Assembly (NCBI RefSeq): GCF_016862635.1
Contig: NZ_BONI01000065.1
Coordinates: 1 to 55,130 of the forward strand
DNA from: Catellatospora coxensis
GTDB taxonomy: Bacteria; Actinomycetota; Actinomycetes; Mycobacteriales; Micromonosporaceae
DNA: 55,130 bases
Direction: 5' to 3'
Positions 18,783 through 26,326 of the stretch are shown one piece after another (within the stretch, counting starts at the first letter, position 1; each line of letters begins with the position of its first letter). The translations under genes were made by a program, and so were the position numbers. The notes under the pieces were generated by a model that was not told the DNA's origin, did no database searches, and worked only from the letters and a program-made list of their open reading frames with translations.

Positions 18783-19432
18783 GACCTGCCCTCCTCGAAG
18801 CCGTCGGGCAGCAGCCGGCCGAGCATGCGTACCGCGCGGCACTGCAACGCCTTGACCGCGCCCTCGCTCTTGCCCATCGACTGCGCGGTCTCCGCGGTGG
18901 ACAGTCCCACCAGGAACCGCAGCGCGATGCAGCGCTGCTGCGAGGGGTTGAGCTTCTTGACCGCCGCGAGCAGCGCGAGGTTGTTCACGTGGTCCATGGC
19001 GACCCGGTCCGGAGCGCCGTCGAGGCTGAACTCCTCCTGGTCGAAGTCGAGGACCTCGCCGCTGACCTCGAAGCGGTAGCGGCCCGACTTGTAGTAGTCG
19101 GCCACGATGTGGCGCGCGATGGTGATCAGCCAGGCCGCGAAGTCCCGGCCCTGCCAGCGCACGCTGCCGATGCGCTTGAGGGCGCGCAGGAAGGTGTCGG
19201 ACGTCAGGTCCTCGGCGGTGGGGCTGTGCCGGACCCGGAAGTAGATGAAGCGGAAGACCGCGGGGGCGTACTGCGCGTAGATCTTCCCGAACGCCTCGGT
19301 GTCGCCCTGCTGCGCTCGTTCGACCAGGTTCCATACGTACGACTGCTCCTCGGGCACCGATCCGGCGAGGGTGGTGCGGGCTTCCGTCGTGACAGCGGTC
19401 GGGCTCATCCGCGCGACACCCGGCCCTTGCAT
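18779..19432 (-). CDS. ECF sigma factor of the BldN type
   Basis: The 217-residue product carries sigma region 2 (LVERAQQGDTEAFGKIYAQY, then FIYFRVRHSPTAEDLTSDTF) and region 4 (LNPSQQRCIALRFLVGLS and AQSMGKSEGAVKALQCRAVR). The runs TAEDLTSDTFLRALKRIG and WQGRDFAAWLITIARHIVAD are very close to BldN/AdsA of Streptomyces, which directs developmental and cell-surface genes there. The start is uncertain: ATG at 19432 or 19408; a GAGGAG lies about 24 bases before the first. The short N-terminal extension lacks the longer pro-region of Streptomyces BldN. It heads an operon with a membrane protein and a BldC-like protein and has a long leader with a terminator-like hairpin. Confidence 0.9.
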   Translation of the reverse strand: MQGPGVARMSPTAVTTEARTTLAGSVPEEQSYVWNLVERAQQGDTEAFGKIYAQYAPAVFRFIYFRVRHSPTAEDLTSDTFLRALKRIGSVRWQGRDFAAWLITIARHIVADYYKSGRYRFEVSGEVLDFDQEEFSLDGAPDRVAMDHVNNLALLAAVKKLNPSQQRCIALRFLVGLSTAETAQSMGKSEGAVKALQCRAVRMLGRLLPDGFEEGRS

Positions 19433-19484
19433 GTCATGAGCACGTAGGTTGCTCCTCTTCTTGCGGGGGGATCGTTCATCGAAA

Positions 19485-19519
19485 GGCCCGCCGGACCGGG
19501 GTTCACGGTCCGGCGGGCC
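19485..19519 (-). terminator. Terminator-like hairpin in the sigma gene leader
   Basis: Perfect 14-bp arms (GGCCCGCCGGACCG and its complement) with a 7-base loop. On the minus strand the hairpin is followed by TTTC and then, about 20 bases on, by AAGAAGAGGAGC before the sigma start. It could attenuate transcription of the sigma operon. Confidence 0.6.
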
Positions 19520-19746
19520 CGGGGTGTGGCCGCCCAGTGCCTTGGACGGCCACACCGCGAGGGGGAGCAGCGGCGTACCGCTGCGGCGCCTGCCGGCCGA
19601 CCCCGAGACGATGACGCGGTCCGGGCGCGGACCACGTTGTTTGCGGGCGACGCACCGTCATCTGGATCTGTCGGTCTGGCGCTGGACGTCACGATAACCG
19701 TCGTCCATACACGACGCAAGCAACGACGTATGGAAACGACGTTTAC

Positions 19747-19775
19747 CCTCTAATGGGTGACCGTGAACCGGTCAA
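19747..19775 (-). promoter_or_regulatory. Possible promoter of the sigma operon
   Basis: On the minus strand TTGACC (19775-19770) and TAGAGG (19752-19747) are separated by 17 bp, upstream of a leader of about 310 bases. The -10 box is imperfect. Several ACGACGT motifs follow (around 19700-19742, and another near 19821) and may be regulator sites. Confidence 0.4.
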
Positions 19776-19874
19776 AACCCTTACTTCGCCGAGGCCATCA
19801 CCGGAACTCGCGTCGCTTGTTAACGACGTGTGGGGGATGGAAACGCATCGGATGAGCCCGGTAGCCTGTTAGGT

Positions 19875-20297
19875 ATGGGCGACGTATCAGCGGCAGCGGC
19901 GGACCGGGCGCAGCCGGACACCGAATGGGGCCGGTATCTGCGTCGCATGACCCGCCGGCCCGGCTGGTCGGTGGCGAAGCTCGCGCGCGACTCGGGCATC
20001 GCCCGGCAGACGATCTTCGACTGGATCCGGGACGGCGGCGACTCGGTGACCGTCGGCTCGGTGCGCCGCGTCGCCGACGCGCTCGGCGACGACGTCGTCA
20101 ACGCCCTGACGGCCGCGGCCAACGTGGCACACCACGACGCCGACGAGGAGCTGACCCCGATCCTGCAGTCCGACCTCGACCCGCAGGCCAAGGCCGAACT
20201 CGTCGAGTACCTCACCGGCCTGCGCGAGGCCCAGCGCCACGCCCGCCGCACCGAGATCACCGCCATGCTCAACCGCCCCCGCAGAGCTGCTGCGTAA
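19875..20297 (+). CDS. XRE-family helix-turn-helix regulator
   Basis: The 140-residue protein has an N-terminal Cro/C1-type domain, WSVAKLARDSGIARQTIFDW (about residues 31-50), followed by SVTVGSVRRVADALGDDV. The rest is helical and ends in a basic tail. The ATG lies seven bases after TAGCCT (19862-19867), so the transcript is probably leaderless. It is transcribed divergently from the sigma operon, with about 440 bases between the two starts, and may control it or itself. No sensory domain is visible. Confidence 0.82.
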   Translation: MGDVSAAAADRAQPDTEWGRYLRRMTRRPGWSVAKLARDSGIARQTIFDWIRDGGDSVTVGSVRRVADALGDDVVNALTAAANVAHHDADEELTPILQSDLDPQAKAELVEYLTGLREAQRHARRTEITAMLNRPRRAAA

Positions 20298-20323
20298 CCT
20301 GCCCCGCTGCTAGCCTCGGTGCA

Positions 20324-21214
20324 ATGCGAGTCTCCGCGTTGATCCTGCCTGTGTACCCCTGGCGCGAAGGCCGCCACGTCTGGCGGGAGGCTGAGGACCT
20401 CGGGTTCCACGCCGCCTACACGTACGACCACCTGTCCTGGCGGACGTTCCGGGACGGTCCCTGGTTCGGCGCGGTGCCGACGCTCACCGCCGCGGCCGGG
20501 GTCACCGAGCGGCTGCGGCTGGGCACCATGGTCACCTCGCCGAACTTCCGGCACCCGGTCACGCTGGCCAAGGACGTGATGACGCTCGACGACGTGTCGG
20601 ACGGGCGGGTCACGGTCGGCATCGGCGCGGGCGGCATCGGGTTCGACGCCGCGGTGCTCGGCCAGGCGCCGTGGTCCACCGCGGAGCGCACCGAACGCTT
20701 CGAGGAGTTCGTGCCGCTGCTCGACCGGCTGCTCACCGACGGCGACACCACCCACCACGGCAAGCACTACTCGGCGTACGAGGCACGCATGCTGCCCGGC
20801 TGCGTGCAGCGGCCCCGGGCCCCGCTCGCGATCGCCGCCACCGGCCCGCGGGGGCTGGCGCTGGCGGCCCGGCACGGGCAGGCCTGGATCACCACCGGAC
20901 CGGCCCGCAAGGGCGACGAGACCGACCCTGAGCTGCTGCCGGGCATCATCGCGGGCCAGCTCGACGGGCTGGGGCGGGCGTGCGCCGCGGAGGGCCGCGA
21001 CCCGGCGGAACTGTCGCATATCCTGCTCACCGGTTTCACGCAGGAGCGGCCGCTGGCGTCGGTGCAGGCGTTCGTCGACTTCGCGGGCCGCTACGCCGCG
21101 CTGGGCATCGACGAGATCGTGGTGCACCGCCCCGTTCCGGGCACCTGTTTCGACCCCGGCCAGGGCGTTTACGAGAAACTCCCGGCCGCGGTGGCGGCGG
21201 CGTTCGGCGGCTGA
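20324..21214 (+). CDS. LLM-class flavin/F420-dependent oxidoreductase
   Basis: The 296-residue protein has the luciferase-like TIM barrel: MRVSALILPVYPW at the start, the WREAEDLGFHAAYTYDH region, RLRLGTMVTSPNFRHPVTLAKDVMTLD and the GIGAGGIGFD phosphate-binding turn. In actinobacteria most such enzymes use coenzyme F420 and reduce or oxidise small organic substrates, but FMN cannot be excluded. The ATG follows TAGCCT by seven bases (leaderless). It is 26 bases behind the XRE gene but has its own promoter box, so it is a separate unit. The substrate is unknown. Confidence 0.88.
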   Translation: MRVSALILPVYPWREGRHVWREAEDLGFHAAYTYDHLSWRTFRDGPWFGAVPTLTAAAGVTERLRLGTMVTSPNFRHPVTLAKDVMTLDDVSDGRVTVGIGAGGIGFDAAVLGQAPWSTAERTERFEEFVPLLDRLLTDGDTTHHGKHYSAYEARMLPGCVQRPRAPLAIAATGPRGLALAARHGQAWITTGPARKGDETDPELLPGIIAGQLDGLGRACAAEGRDPAELSHILLTGFTQERPLASVQAFVDFAGRYAALGIDEIVVHRPVPGTCFDPGQGVYEKLPAAVAAAFGG

Positions 21215-21243
21215 GCGGGCGCGTCGAACGTCCCGTTTCCGCC

Positions 21244-21263
21244 GACTGAGCGATCGTTCAGTC
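21244..21263. promoter_or_regulatory. 20-bp palindrome upstream of pyk
   Basis: GACTGA and TCAGTC flank GCGATCGT, giving a near-perfect 20-bp palindrome 80 bases before the pyk start. The form suits a TetR-type or similar dimeric repressor. No such regulator gene is next to it. Confidence 0.5.
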
Positions 21264-21344
21264 TCGCGCGTGTATCCGGGATTTGTCGAGACAGTGACGC
21301 CCCGTTGCAACCTAGGTCACATCAGAGGACTAGGCTTGCCCGTC

Positions 21345-22802
21345 GTGACACGCCGCGCAAAGATCGTCTGTACTCTCGGCCCTGCCACCTGGTCCCCCGA
21401 GCGCCTCCGCGGGCTCGTCGAGGCCGGGATGGACGTCGCCCGCATGAACTTCAGCCACGGCTCCCACGCCGACCACGAGCAGGCCTACCTGCGGGTCCGT
21501 GAGGTGTCGGCCGCGACCGGCAAGGCTGTCGCGACGCTGGCCGACCTGCAAGGTCCGAAGATCAGACTTGGCAAGTTCGCGGACGGCCCCCACGAGTGGC
21601 GTACCGGTGACAGTGTTGTCATCACCAGCGACGACATTCTCGGCACCGCCGACCGGGTCTCCTGCACCTACCGCAAGCTGCCGGCCGAGGTCAAGACCGG
21701 CGACCGCCTGCTCATCGACGACGGCAAGGTCGCCGTCGAGGTGACCGGCGTTACCGGACCGGACATCCGCTGCCTCGTCATCGAGGGCGGGCCGGTCTCC
21801 AACAACAAGGGCGTCTCGCTGCCGAACGTGGCCGTGTCGGTGCCCGCCATGTCCGAGAAGGACGCCGAGGACCTGCGCTTCGCGCTGGCGCTGGGCGTCG
21901 ACCTCATCGCGCTGTCGTTCGTGCGCTCGCCCGAGGACATCAAGCTGGTCCACGCGATCATGCACGAGGTGGGCGTCGTCCGCCCGGTCATCGCGAAGAT
22001 CGAGAAGCCCGAGGCGGTCGACAACCTCGAGGCCATCGTGGACGCCTTCGACGGCCTCATGGTCGCCCGCGGCGACCTCGGCGTCGAGCTCCCCCTCGAC
22101 CAGGTCCCCCTGGTGCAGAAGCGCGCCGTCCAGCTCGGCCGCGAGTACGCCAAGCCGGTCATCGTGGCCACGCAGATGCTCGACTCCATGATCGAGAACT
22201 CGCGGCCCACCCGCGCCGAGGCCTCCGACGTCGCCAACGCCGTGCTCGACGGCGCGGACGCCGTGATGCTCTCGGGCGAGACCAGCGTCGGCAAGTACCC
22301 GGTGCTGACCGTCAGCACCATGGCGAAGATCATCACGACCACCGAGGCCGGGCAGATCTCCGTGCCGCGGCTGCAGCACGACCCGCGGACCCGCGGTGGC
22401 GCGCTCACCGTCGCGGCCTCCCAGATCGCCCGCGCCGTCGGCGCCAAGGCCCTGGTCGCGTTCACCGTCACCGGCGACACCGTGCACCGGCTCGCCCGGC
22501 TGCACTGCGAACTGCCGCTGCTGGCCTTCACCCCCGAACCCGCGGTACGCGACCAGCTCGCGCTCGCCTGGGGCGTGGAGACCTTCCTGATGCCGTTCGT
22601 GCACCACACCGACGACATGTTCCGCCAGGTCGACGAGCGCCTGCTCAGCCTCGGCCGGGCCGGCGTCGGCGACTACGTGGTGGTCGTCGCGGGCAGCCCG
22701 CCCGGCACCCCCGGCTCCACCAACACCCTGCGCGTACACCAGCTCGGCTCGCTGGCGATGCCGCAGACCCTGGCCCAGGCCGCACAGCCGACCCAGGGCT
22801 AG
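21345..22802 (+). CDS. pyk: Pyruvate kinase
   Basis: Pyruvate kinase converts phosphoenolpyruvate and ADP to pyruvate and ATP at the end of glycolysis. The 485-residue product starts with TRRAKIVCTLGPA and has the substrate and metal sites MDVARMNFSHG, DLQGPKIRLG, KIEKPEAVDN (catalytic Lys in IAKIEKP) and MVARGDLGVELP, then the ATQMLDSMIE helix and SGETSVGKYP. The C-terminal allosteric domain is complete. A GTG at 21345 lies eight bases after TAGGCT (21331-21336), probably leaderless; the open frame continues upstream to 21270 without a ribosome binding site. Nothing unusual was seen. Confidence 0.96.
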   Translation: MTRRAKIVCTLGPATWSPERLRGLVEAGMDVARMNFSHGSHADHEQAYLRVREVSAATGKAVATLADLQGPKIRLGKFADGPHEWRTGDSVVITSDDILGTADRVSCTYRKLPAEVKTGDRLLIDDGKVAVEVTGVTGPDIRCLVIEGGPVSNNKGVSLPNVAVSVPAMSEKDAEDLRFALALGVDLIALSFVRSPEDIKLVHAIMHEVGVVRPVIAKIEKPEAVDNLEAIVDAFDGLMVARGDLGVELPLDQVPLVQKRAVQLGREYAKPVIVATQMLDSMIENSRPTRAEASDVANAVLDGADAVMLSGETSVGKYPVLTVSTMAKIITTTEAGQISVPRLQHDPRTRGGALTVAASQIARAVGAKALVAFTVTGDTVHRLARLHCELPLLAFTPEPAVRDQLALAWGVETFLMPFVHHTDDMFRQVDERLLSLGRAGVGDYVVVVAGSPPGTPGSTNTLRVHQLGSLAMPQTLAQAAQPTQG

Positions 22803-22815
22803 GGTGAGCGCGACG

Positions 22816-22831
22816 CCGAACGAACGTTCGG
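22816..22831. promoter_or_regulatory. Palindrome resembling a LexA (SOS) box
   Basis: CCGAACGAACGTTCGG is a 16-bp palindrome of the CGAAC-N4-GTTCG type known for LexA in actinobacteria. It lies 20 bases before the thioesterase start. The match is to the form only; regulation is not shown. Confidence 0.45.
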
Positions 22832-22851
22832 CCCGCGCGAACGGAAGTGAC

Positions 22852-23730
22852 ATGAGCGAGCCCATCACCGGCCAGGCCGCCGTGGACAGCCTGGTCGAGC
22901 TGCTGGACCTGGCCCCGGTCGACGAACTCGTCTTCCGGGGCCAGAACCCGCCGATCGGGCCGCCGCGCGTCTACGGCGGCCAGGTCGCCGCGCAGGCGCT
23001 GGTCGCCGGCGGCCGCACCGTGGACCCGTCCCGGCACGTGCACTCGCTGCACGGCTACTTCGTCCGCGCCGGCAACATGGCCGAGCCGATCGACTACCAC
23101 GTGGAGAAGATCCGCGACGGCCGCTCCTTCTCGGTCCGCCGCTCCGTGGCGATGCAGCGCGGCAAGCCCATCTTCCTGATGTCGGCCTCGTTCCAGGTGC
23201 GTGAGGAAGGCCTGGACCACCACGACCCCGCCCCGGTCGGCGTGCCCGCCCCCGACGAGCTGCCCACCATGGCCGACCGGCTCTCGCCGTACCCGGAACG
23301 CCTGGGCATCTGGAAGATCCTGCCCCGCCCCATGGACGTGCGCTACGTCGACGAGCCCGGCTGGGTCCGCCCCGGCAAACGCGCCGCCAACGACCAGCAG
23401 CGCGTCTGGATGCGCCTCGACGGCAAGCTCCCCGACGACCCGCTCCTGCACGCCTGCGCCCTGACCTACCTGTCCGACCTGACCCTGCTCGACGCGGTCC
23501 TGTCGGTCCACGGCGAGGTCTGGGGCCCCGGCGGCGTCATCGGCGCCAGCCTCGACCACGCCCTCTGGTTCCACCGCCCGTTCCGCGCCGACGAGTGGTT
23601 CCTCTACGACTGCGCCAGCCCCTCCGCCTCCGGCTCCCGCGGCCTCGCCACCGGCCGCATGTTCACCCGCGACGGCCGCCACATCGCCACCGCCGCCCAA
23701 GAAGGCCTCCTCCGCCCCGTCGGCGCCTGA
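22852..23730 (+). CDS. tesB: Acyl-CoA thioesterase II
   Basis: The 292-residue protein is a double hot-dog thioesterase that hydrolyses medium- and long-chain acyl-CoA. Visible family motifs are RVYGGQVAAQAL (about residues 39-50), HSLHGYFVRAG (about 64-74), GRSFSVRRSVAMQRGK and, in the second hot-dog, SLDHALWFHRPFRADEW. The ATG at 22852 has GGAAG six bases upstream; an in-frame GTG at 22804 would add 16 residues but overlaps the palindrome and lacks a ribosome binding site. It follows pyk by 49 bases. A possible LexA site in this gap is unusual for this family. Confidence 0.92.
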   Translation: MSEPITGQAAVDSLVELLDLAPVDELVFRGQNPPIGPPRVYGGQVAAQALVAGGRTVDPSRHVHSLHGYFVRAGNMAEPIDYHVEKIRDGRSFSVRRSVAMQRGKPIFLMSASFQVREEGLDHHDPAPVGVPAPDELPTMADRLSPYPERLGIWKILPRPMDVRYVDEPGWVRPGKRAANDQQRVWMRLDGKLPDDPLLHACALTYLSDLTLLDAVLSVHGEVWGPGGVIGASLDHALWFHRPFRADEWFLYDCASPSASGSRGLATGRMFTRDGRHIATAAQEGLLRPVGA

Positions 23731-23762
23731 CCCCTCGCTCGGCTCCCTCGCCCCCTCTGCCG

Positions 23763-23837
23763 CGGCGATCTTGCGTGAACTGTGGGTGCGACACGCCTGA
23801 AACGGGCAAAAGGTCAACAGTTCACGCAAGATCGTCG
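23763..23837. repeat. Family B GATC inverted repeat, copy 1
   Basis: Perfect 17-bp arms (23767-23783 and 23817-23833; GATCTTGCGTGAACTGT) enclose a 33-base core starting GGGTGCGACACGCC. It lies directly behind the thioesterase stop. Copy 2 is at 33501. The core shares CGACACGCC with family A. Confidence 0.88.
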
Positions 23838-23913
23838 TGATCATGGGTGGAGTGGGTCACGGGGTGGGGTTCGTTCGGGTGGGGGAGTGATCCGGGCGGG
23901 CGATAATCGGGGC

Positions 23914-24351
23914 ATGCGACTGTCCGCTCGTGTCGATTACGCGCTTCGTGCGGTGATCGAGCTCGCCTCGGCCGGGGACGGCCCGGTCACCTCTGAGCGC
24001 ATCGCGCGGGCGCAGGAGATCCCGCCGAAGTTCTGCGAGAGCATCCTGCTGCAGCTGCGGCGGGGCGGCGTCGTGTTCGCCCAGCGCGGGCCGGACGGCG
24101 GGTACTGGCTGGCCCGGCCCGCCGAGCAGATCTCCCTGGTCGAGGTCGTCGAGGTGATCGACGGGCCGCTCGGCTCGCCGCGCGCCGCGCAGGCCGACGC
24201 CCCGCTGGGCGCGGCGCACGCGCTGCAGCAGGTGTGGACCGCCGTGGAGGAGTCCGAGCGGGCCATCCTGACCCAGGTCACCATCGCGCACGTCATCGCG
24301 GGGGTGCTGCCCGAACCGGTCGCCGCCCACCTGCCGCTCGCCGCCTCCTGA
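23914..24351 (+). CDS. Rrf2-family transcriptional regulator
   Basis: The 145-residue protein has the Rrf2 winged helix: RVDYALRAVIELA, SERIARAQEIPPKFCESILLQLRRGGVV, and the wing QRGPDGGYWLARP. Members sense iron-sulfur clusters, nitric oxide or cysteine precursors. The three-cysteine cluster pocket of IscR and NsrR is missing; only Cys41, in the recognition-helix region, is present, so a cluster-free, CymR-like mode is more likely. The ATG lies six bases after GATAAT (23902-23907). It precedes a TauE/SafE exporter gene with a palindromic promoter, suggesting control of sulfur-compound export. Confidence 0.88.
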   Translation: MRLSARVDYALRAVIELASAGDGPVTSERIARAQEIPPKFCESILLQLRRGGVVFAQRGPDGGYWLARPAEQISLVEVVEVIDGPLGSPRAAQADAPLGAAHALQQVWTAVEESERAILTQVTIAHVIAGVLPEPVAAHLPLAAS

Positions 24352-24395
24352 CGGATACCGGACAGGGTCGTCTCACCAGTGGTTCACAGGCGGGC

Positions 24396-24435
24396 TTGCC
24401 TTCTCCACCATTCCTATTAAACTGATCGGAAATAC
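24396..24435 (+). promoter_or_regulatory. Promoter and likely operator of the TauE/SafE gene
   Basis: TTGCCT (24396-24401) and TAAACT (24418-24423) have 16-bp spacing. TATTCC (24409-24414) and GGAAATA (24428-24434) form an inverted repeat around the -10 box, where a dimeric Rrf2 protein could block transcription. The gene upstream encodes such a protein. Confidence 0.5.
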
Positions 24436-24467
24436 CAAGAAGCTGGGATCAGTAGGAGGCAACGGCC

Positions 24468-25370
24468 GTGCGGAAACTGCTGGTCATGGCATTGGTGGGG
24501 CTCGCCGCCCAGCTCGTCGACGGAGCACTCGGCATGGCGTACGGCGTCACCTCCAGCACCCTGCTCCTCATCGCCGGCATCTCCCCGGCCACCGCCTCCG
24601 CCTCCGTGCACCTCGCCGAGGTCGGCACCACCCTCGCCTCCGGCATCTCGCACTGGCGCTTCGGCAACGTCGACTGGCGCGTCGTACGCAACATCGCCCT
24701 GCCCGGAGCCGTGGGAGCCTTCGCCGGAGCCACCGTGCTCAGCAGCATCTCCACCGAATCCGCCATCCCGTGGACCGCAGGCATCCTCTTCGCGCTCGGC
24801 GTCTACCTGCTCATCCGCTTCGCCCGCCCGCTGCGGCCCACCCGCCCCCGCGCGCTCCCGCGCCGCTTCCTCGCCCCGCTCGGCCTGTTCGCCGGCTTCA
24901 TCGACGCCACCGGCGGCGGAGGCTGGGGCCCCGTCGCCACCCCGACACTGCTCGCCTCCGGCAGCATGGAACCCCGCAAGGTGATCGGGTCCGTCGGCAC
25001 GTCCGAGTTCCTCGTCGCCGGCGCGGCCAGCATCGGTTTCCTGCTCGGGCTCGGCTCCGAAGGCTTCGTGCTGCCGACCGTCGCCGCACTGCTGGTCGGC
25101 GGCGTCATCGCCGCGCCGATCGCCGCCTGGCTGGTCCGCCACGTGCCCGCGCAGCTGCTCGGCGCGTTCGTCGGCGGGCTCATCGTGCTCGTCAACACGC
25201 GCAGCCTGCTGCGGGTGTTCAAGGTCGAGCCCGACCTCGGGCCGTACGCGTACCCGCTGGTCGTCGTGCTCTGGGCGGTGGCGATCAGCTTCGCGGTGGG
25301 CGCCTGGCGGCGTACCCGTGCGACGCAGGCCGCAGTCACCGCCGAGCCGGAGCTCGTGCCCGCCGGCTGA
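24468..25370 (+). CDS. TauE/SafE-family membrane exporter
   Basis: The 300-residue protein has about eight hydrophobic helices in two repeats. The first repeat has GLAAQLVDGALGMAYGVTSS and ASASVHLAEVGTTLASG; the second has GLFAGFIDATGGGGWGPVAT and GSVGTSEFLVAGAAS, the paired motifs of the family. Members export sulfite, sulfoacetate or related organosulfonates. The GTG start has AGGAGG eight bases upstream. The neighbouring Rrf2 regulator and the palindrome over its promoter point to induction by a sulfur compound. The exact substrate is not evident. Confidence 0.9.
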   Translation: MRKLLVMALVGLAAQLVDGALGMAYGVTSSTLLLIAGISPATASASVHLAEVGTTLASGISHWRFGNVDWRVVRNIALPGAVGAFAGATVLSSISTESAIPWTAGILFALGVYLLIRFARPLRPTRPRALPRRFLAPLGLFAGFIDATGGGGWGPVATPTLLASGSMEPRKVIGSVGTSEFLVAGAASIGFLLGLGSEGFVLPTVAALLVGGVIAAPIAAWLVRHVPAQLLGAFVGGLIVLVNTRSLLRVFKVEPDLGPYAYPLVVVLWAVAISFAVGAWRRTRATQAAVTAEPELVPAG

Positions 25371-25386
25371 TCCGGACATGGCACCT

Positions 25387-25428
25387 GACCACAGCCCTCG
25401 GCCGGTTCCCCGGTCGAGGGCTGTGGTC
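25387..25428. terminator. Hairpin between the exporter and LAGLIDADG genes
   Basis: Arms GACCACAGCCCTCG and CGAGGGCTGTGGTC (14 bp, perfect) with a 14-base loop, just after the exporter stop. Genes on both sides converge here. The remaining 120 bases to 25551 show only a short direct repeat (TCGGGCAGCG at 25521 and 25541). Confidence 0.7.
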
Positions 25429-25551
25429 TGTCGGCCGAAGGGCGTGAACTGGATTCCTAGGATGGTGGAGAGGTGGTGCCGGCTGCCACGCGGCGATGGC
25501 CGCCGGTGTGCCGGTGACGGTCGGGCAGCGGCGGCGGCCGTCGGGCAGCGG

Positions 25552-26301
25552 TCAGGACTTCGGTCCGACGTGCCGGTCGAGCAGGGCGACGGCGTCGCGG
25601 CGGGCGACGGACAGGGAGTTGCGGCGGTTCAGCCGCCACGCGACGCCGAGCAGGTCCAGCGCCCAGCCGCAGAGCGCGAGGATGTCCGCGGACTCGTTGG
25701 CGAACAGGTAGCGCGGATACTCGTAGGTCCGGCCGGCTTTGGTGATCCGGTTGACGGCCCGGCACCCGTCGGAATGAAACAGGCCTCGTACGAACGCCCC
25801 TGGGTGGTCGAGGACGGTGGCCCGCTGCCAGGGCTCGAGCTCGATCTTGCGCTCGTGCTTCTTTCCCGGGCCGGCTTGGGGGAAAAGGCACGGCCAGTGT
25901 TTCGAGTAGCTCTGCAGGTTCACGCATCCCTTTTGTCGGATGCGCTGGACGCGATTGGCGAGTGTGGCGAGCATCGCTCTTTCTGTCTGGTCCATGAGGT
26001 CCGGGTAGACCTCGGTGCAGGAGATCCGCAGCACCGGGACCTTCGCGGAGGTGACCAGGTGACCGTCGCCGAGGTAGGCGCCCAGCAGATAGGCGTACTG
26101 CGCATGGTCGGCGGGCGTGGCCGGGCGGCATCGGAAGCACCGATCCTCGGTGAATCGGCTGTCCGGTGCGCCTTCATGGCGGCACCACGTGCGCACCGTC
26201 TGGTAGGGCAGGCCGAGGCGGGCTGCGATCGAGGAGATCGACGACCCGTTGCGGTGTTCGAACTGTGCCTGACGGCGAACGGCGAGGGGGCGCACAGCCA
26301 T
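25552..26301 (-). CDS. HTH–LAGLIDADG protein behind tRNA-Leu
   Basis: The 249-residue protein combines an N-terminal helix-turn-helix (GSSISSIAARLGLPYQTVRTW, residues 19-39; last 20 quoted in part) with two LAGLIDADG motifs, YLLGAYLGDG (residues 71-80) and GAFVRGLFHSDG (168-179). The acidic residues Asp79 and Asp178 that bind metal in homing endonucleases are kept. Between the parts, Cys40, His42, Cys55 and Cys58 could form a zinc knuckle. It is not inside an intron or intein. The gene starts 26 bases after tRNA-Leu(CAA) on the same strand. It may be a free-standing homing endonuclease or, like WhiA, a regulator built on this fold. Confidence 0.82.
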   Translation of the reverse strand: MAVRPLAVRRQAQFEHRNGSSISSIAARLGLPYQTVRTWCRHEGAPDSRFTEDRCFRCRPATPADHAQYAYLLGAYLGDGHLVTSAKVPVLRISCTEVYPDLMDQTERAMLATLANRVQRIRQKGCVNLQSYSKHWPCLFPQAGPGKKHERKIELEPWQRATVLDHPGAFVRGLFHSDGCRAVNRITKAGRTYEYPRYLFANESADILALCGWALDLLGVAWRLNRRNSLSVARRDAVALLDRHVGPKS

Positions 26302-26326
26302 CGATTATCGAACGTCTGTACGACAC

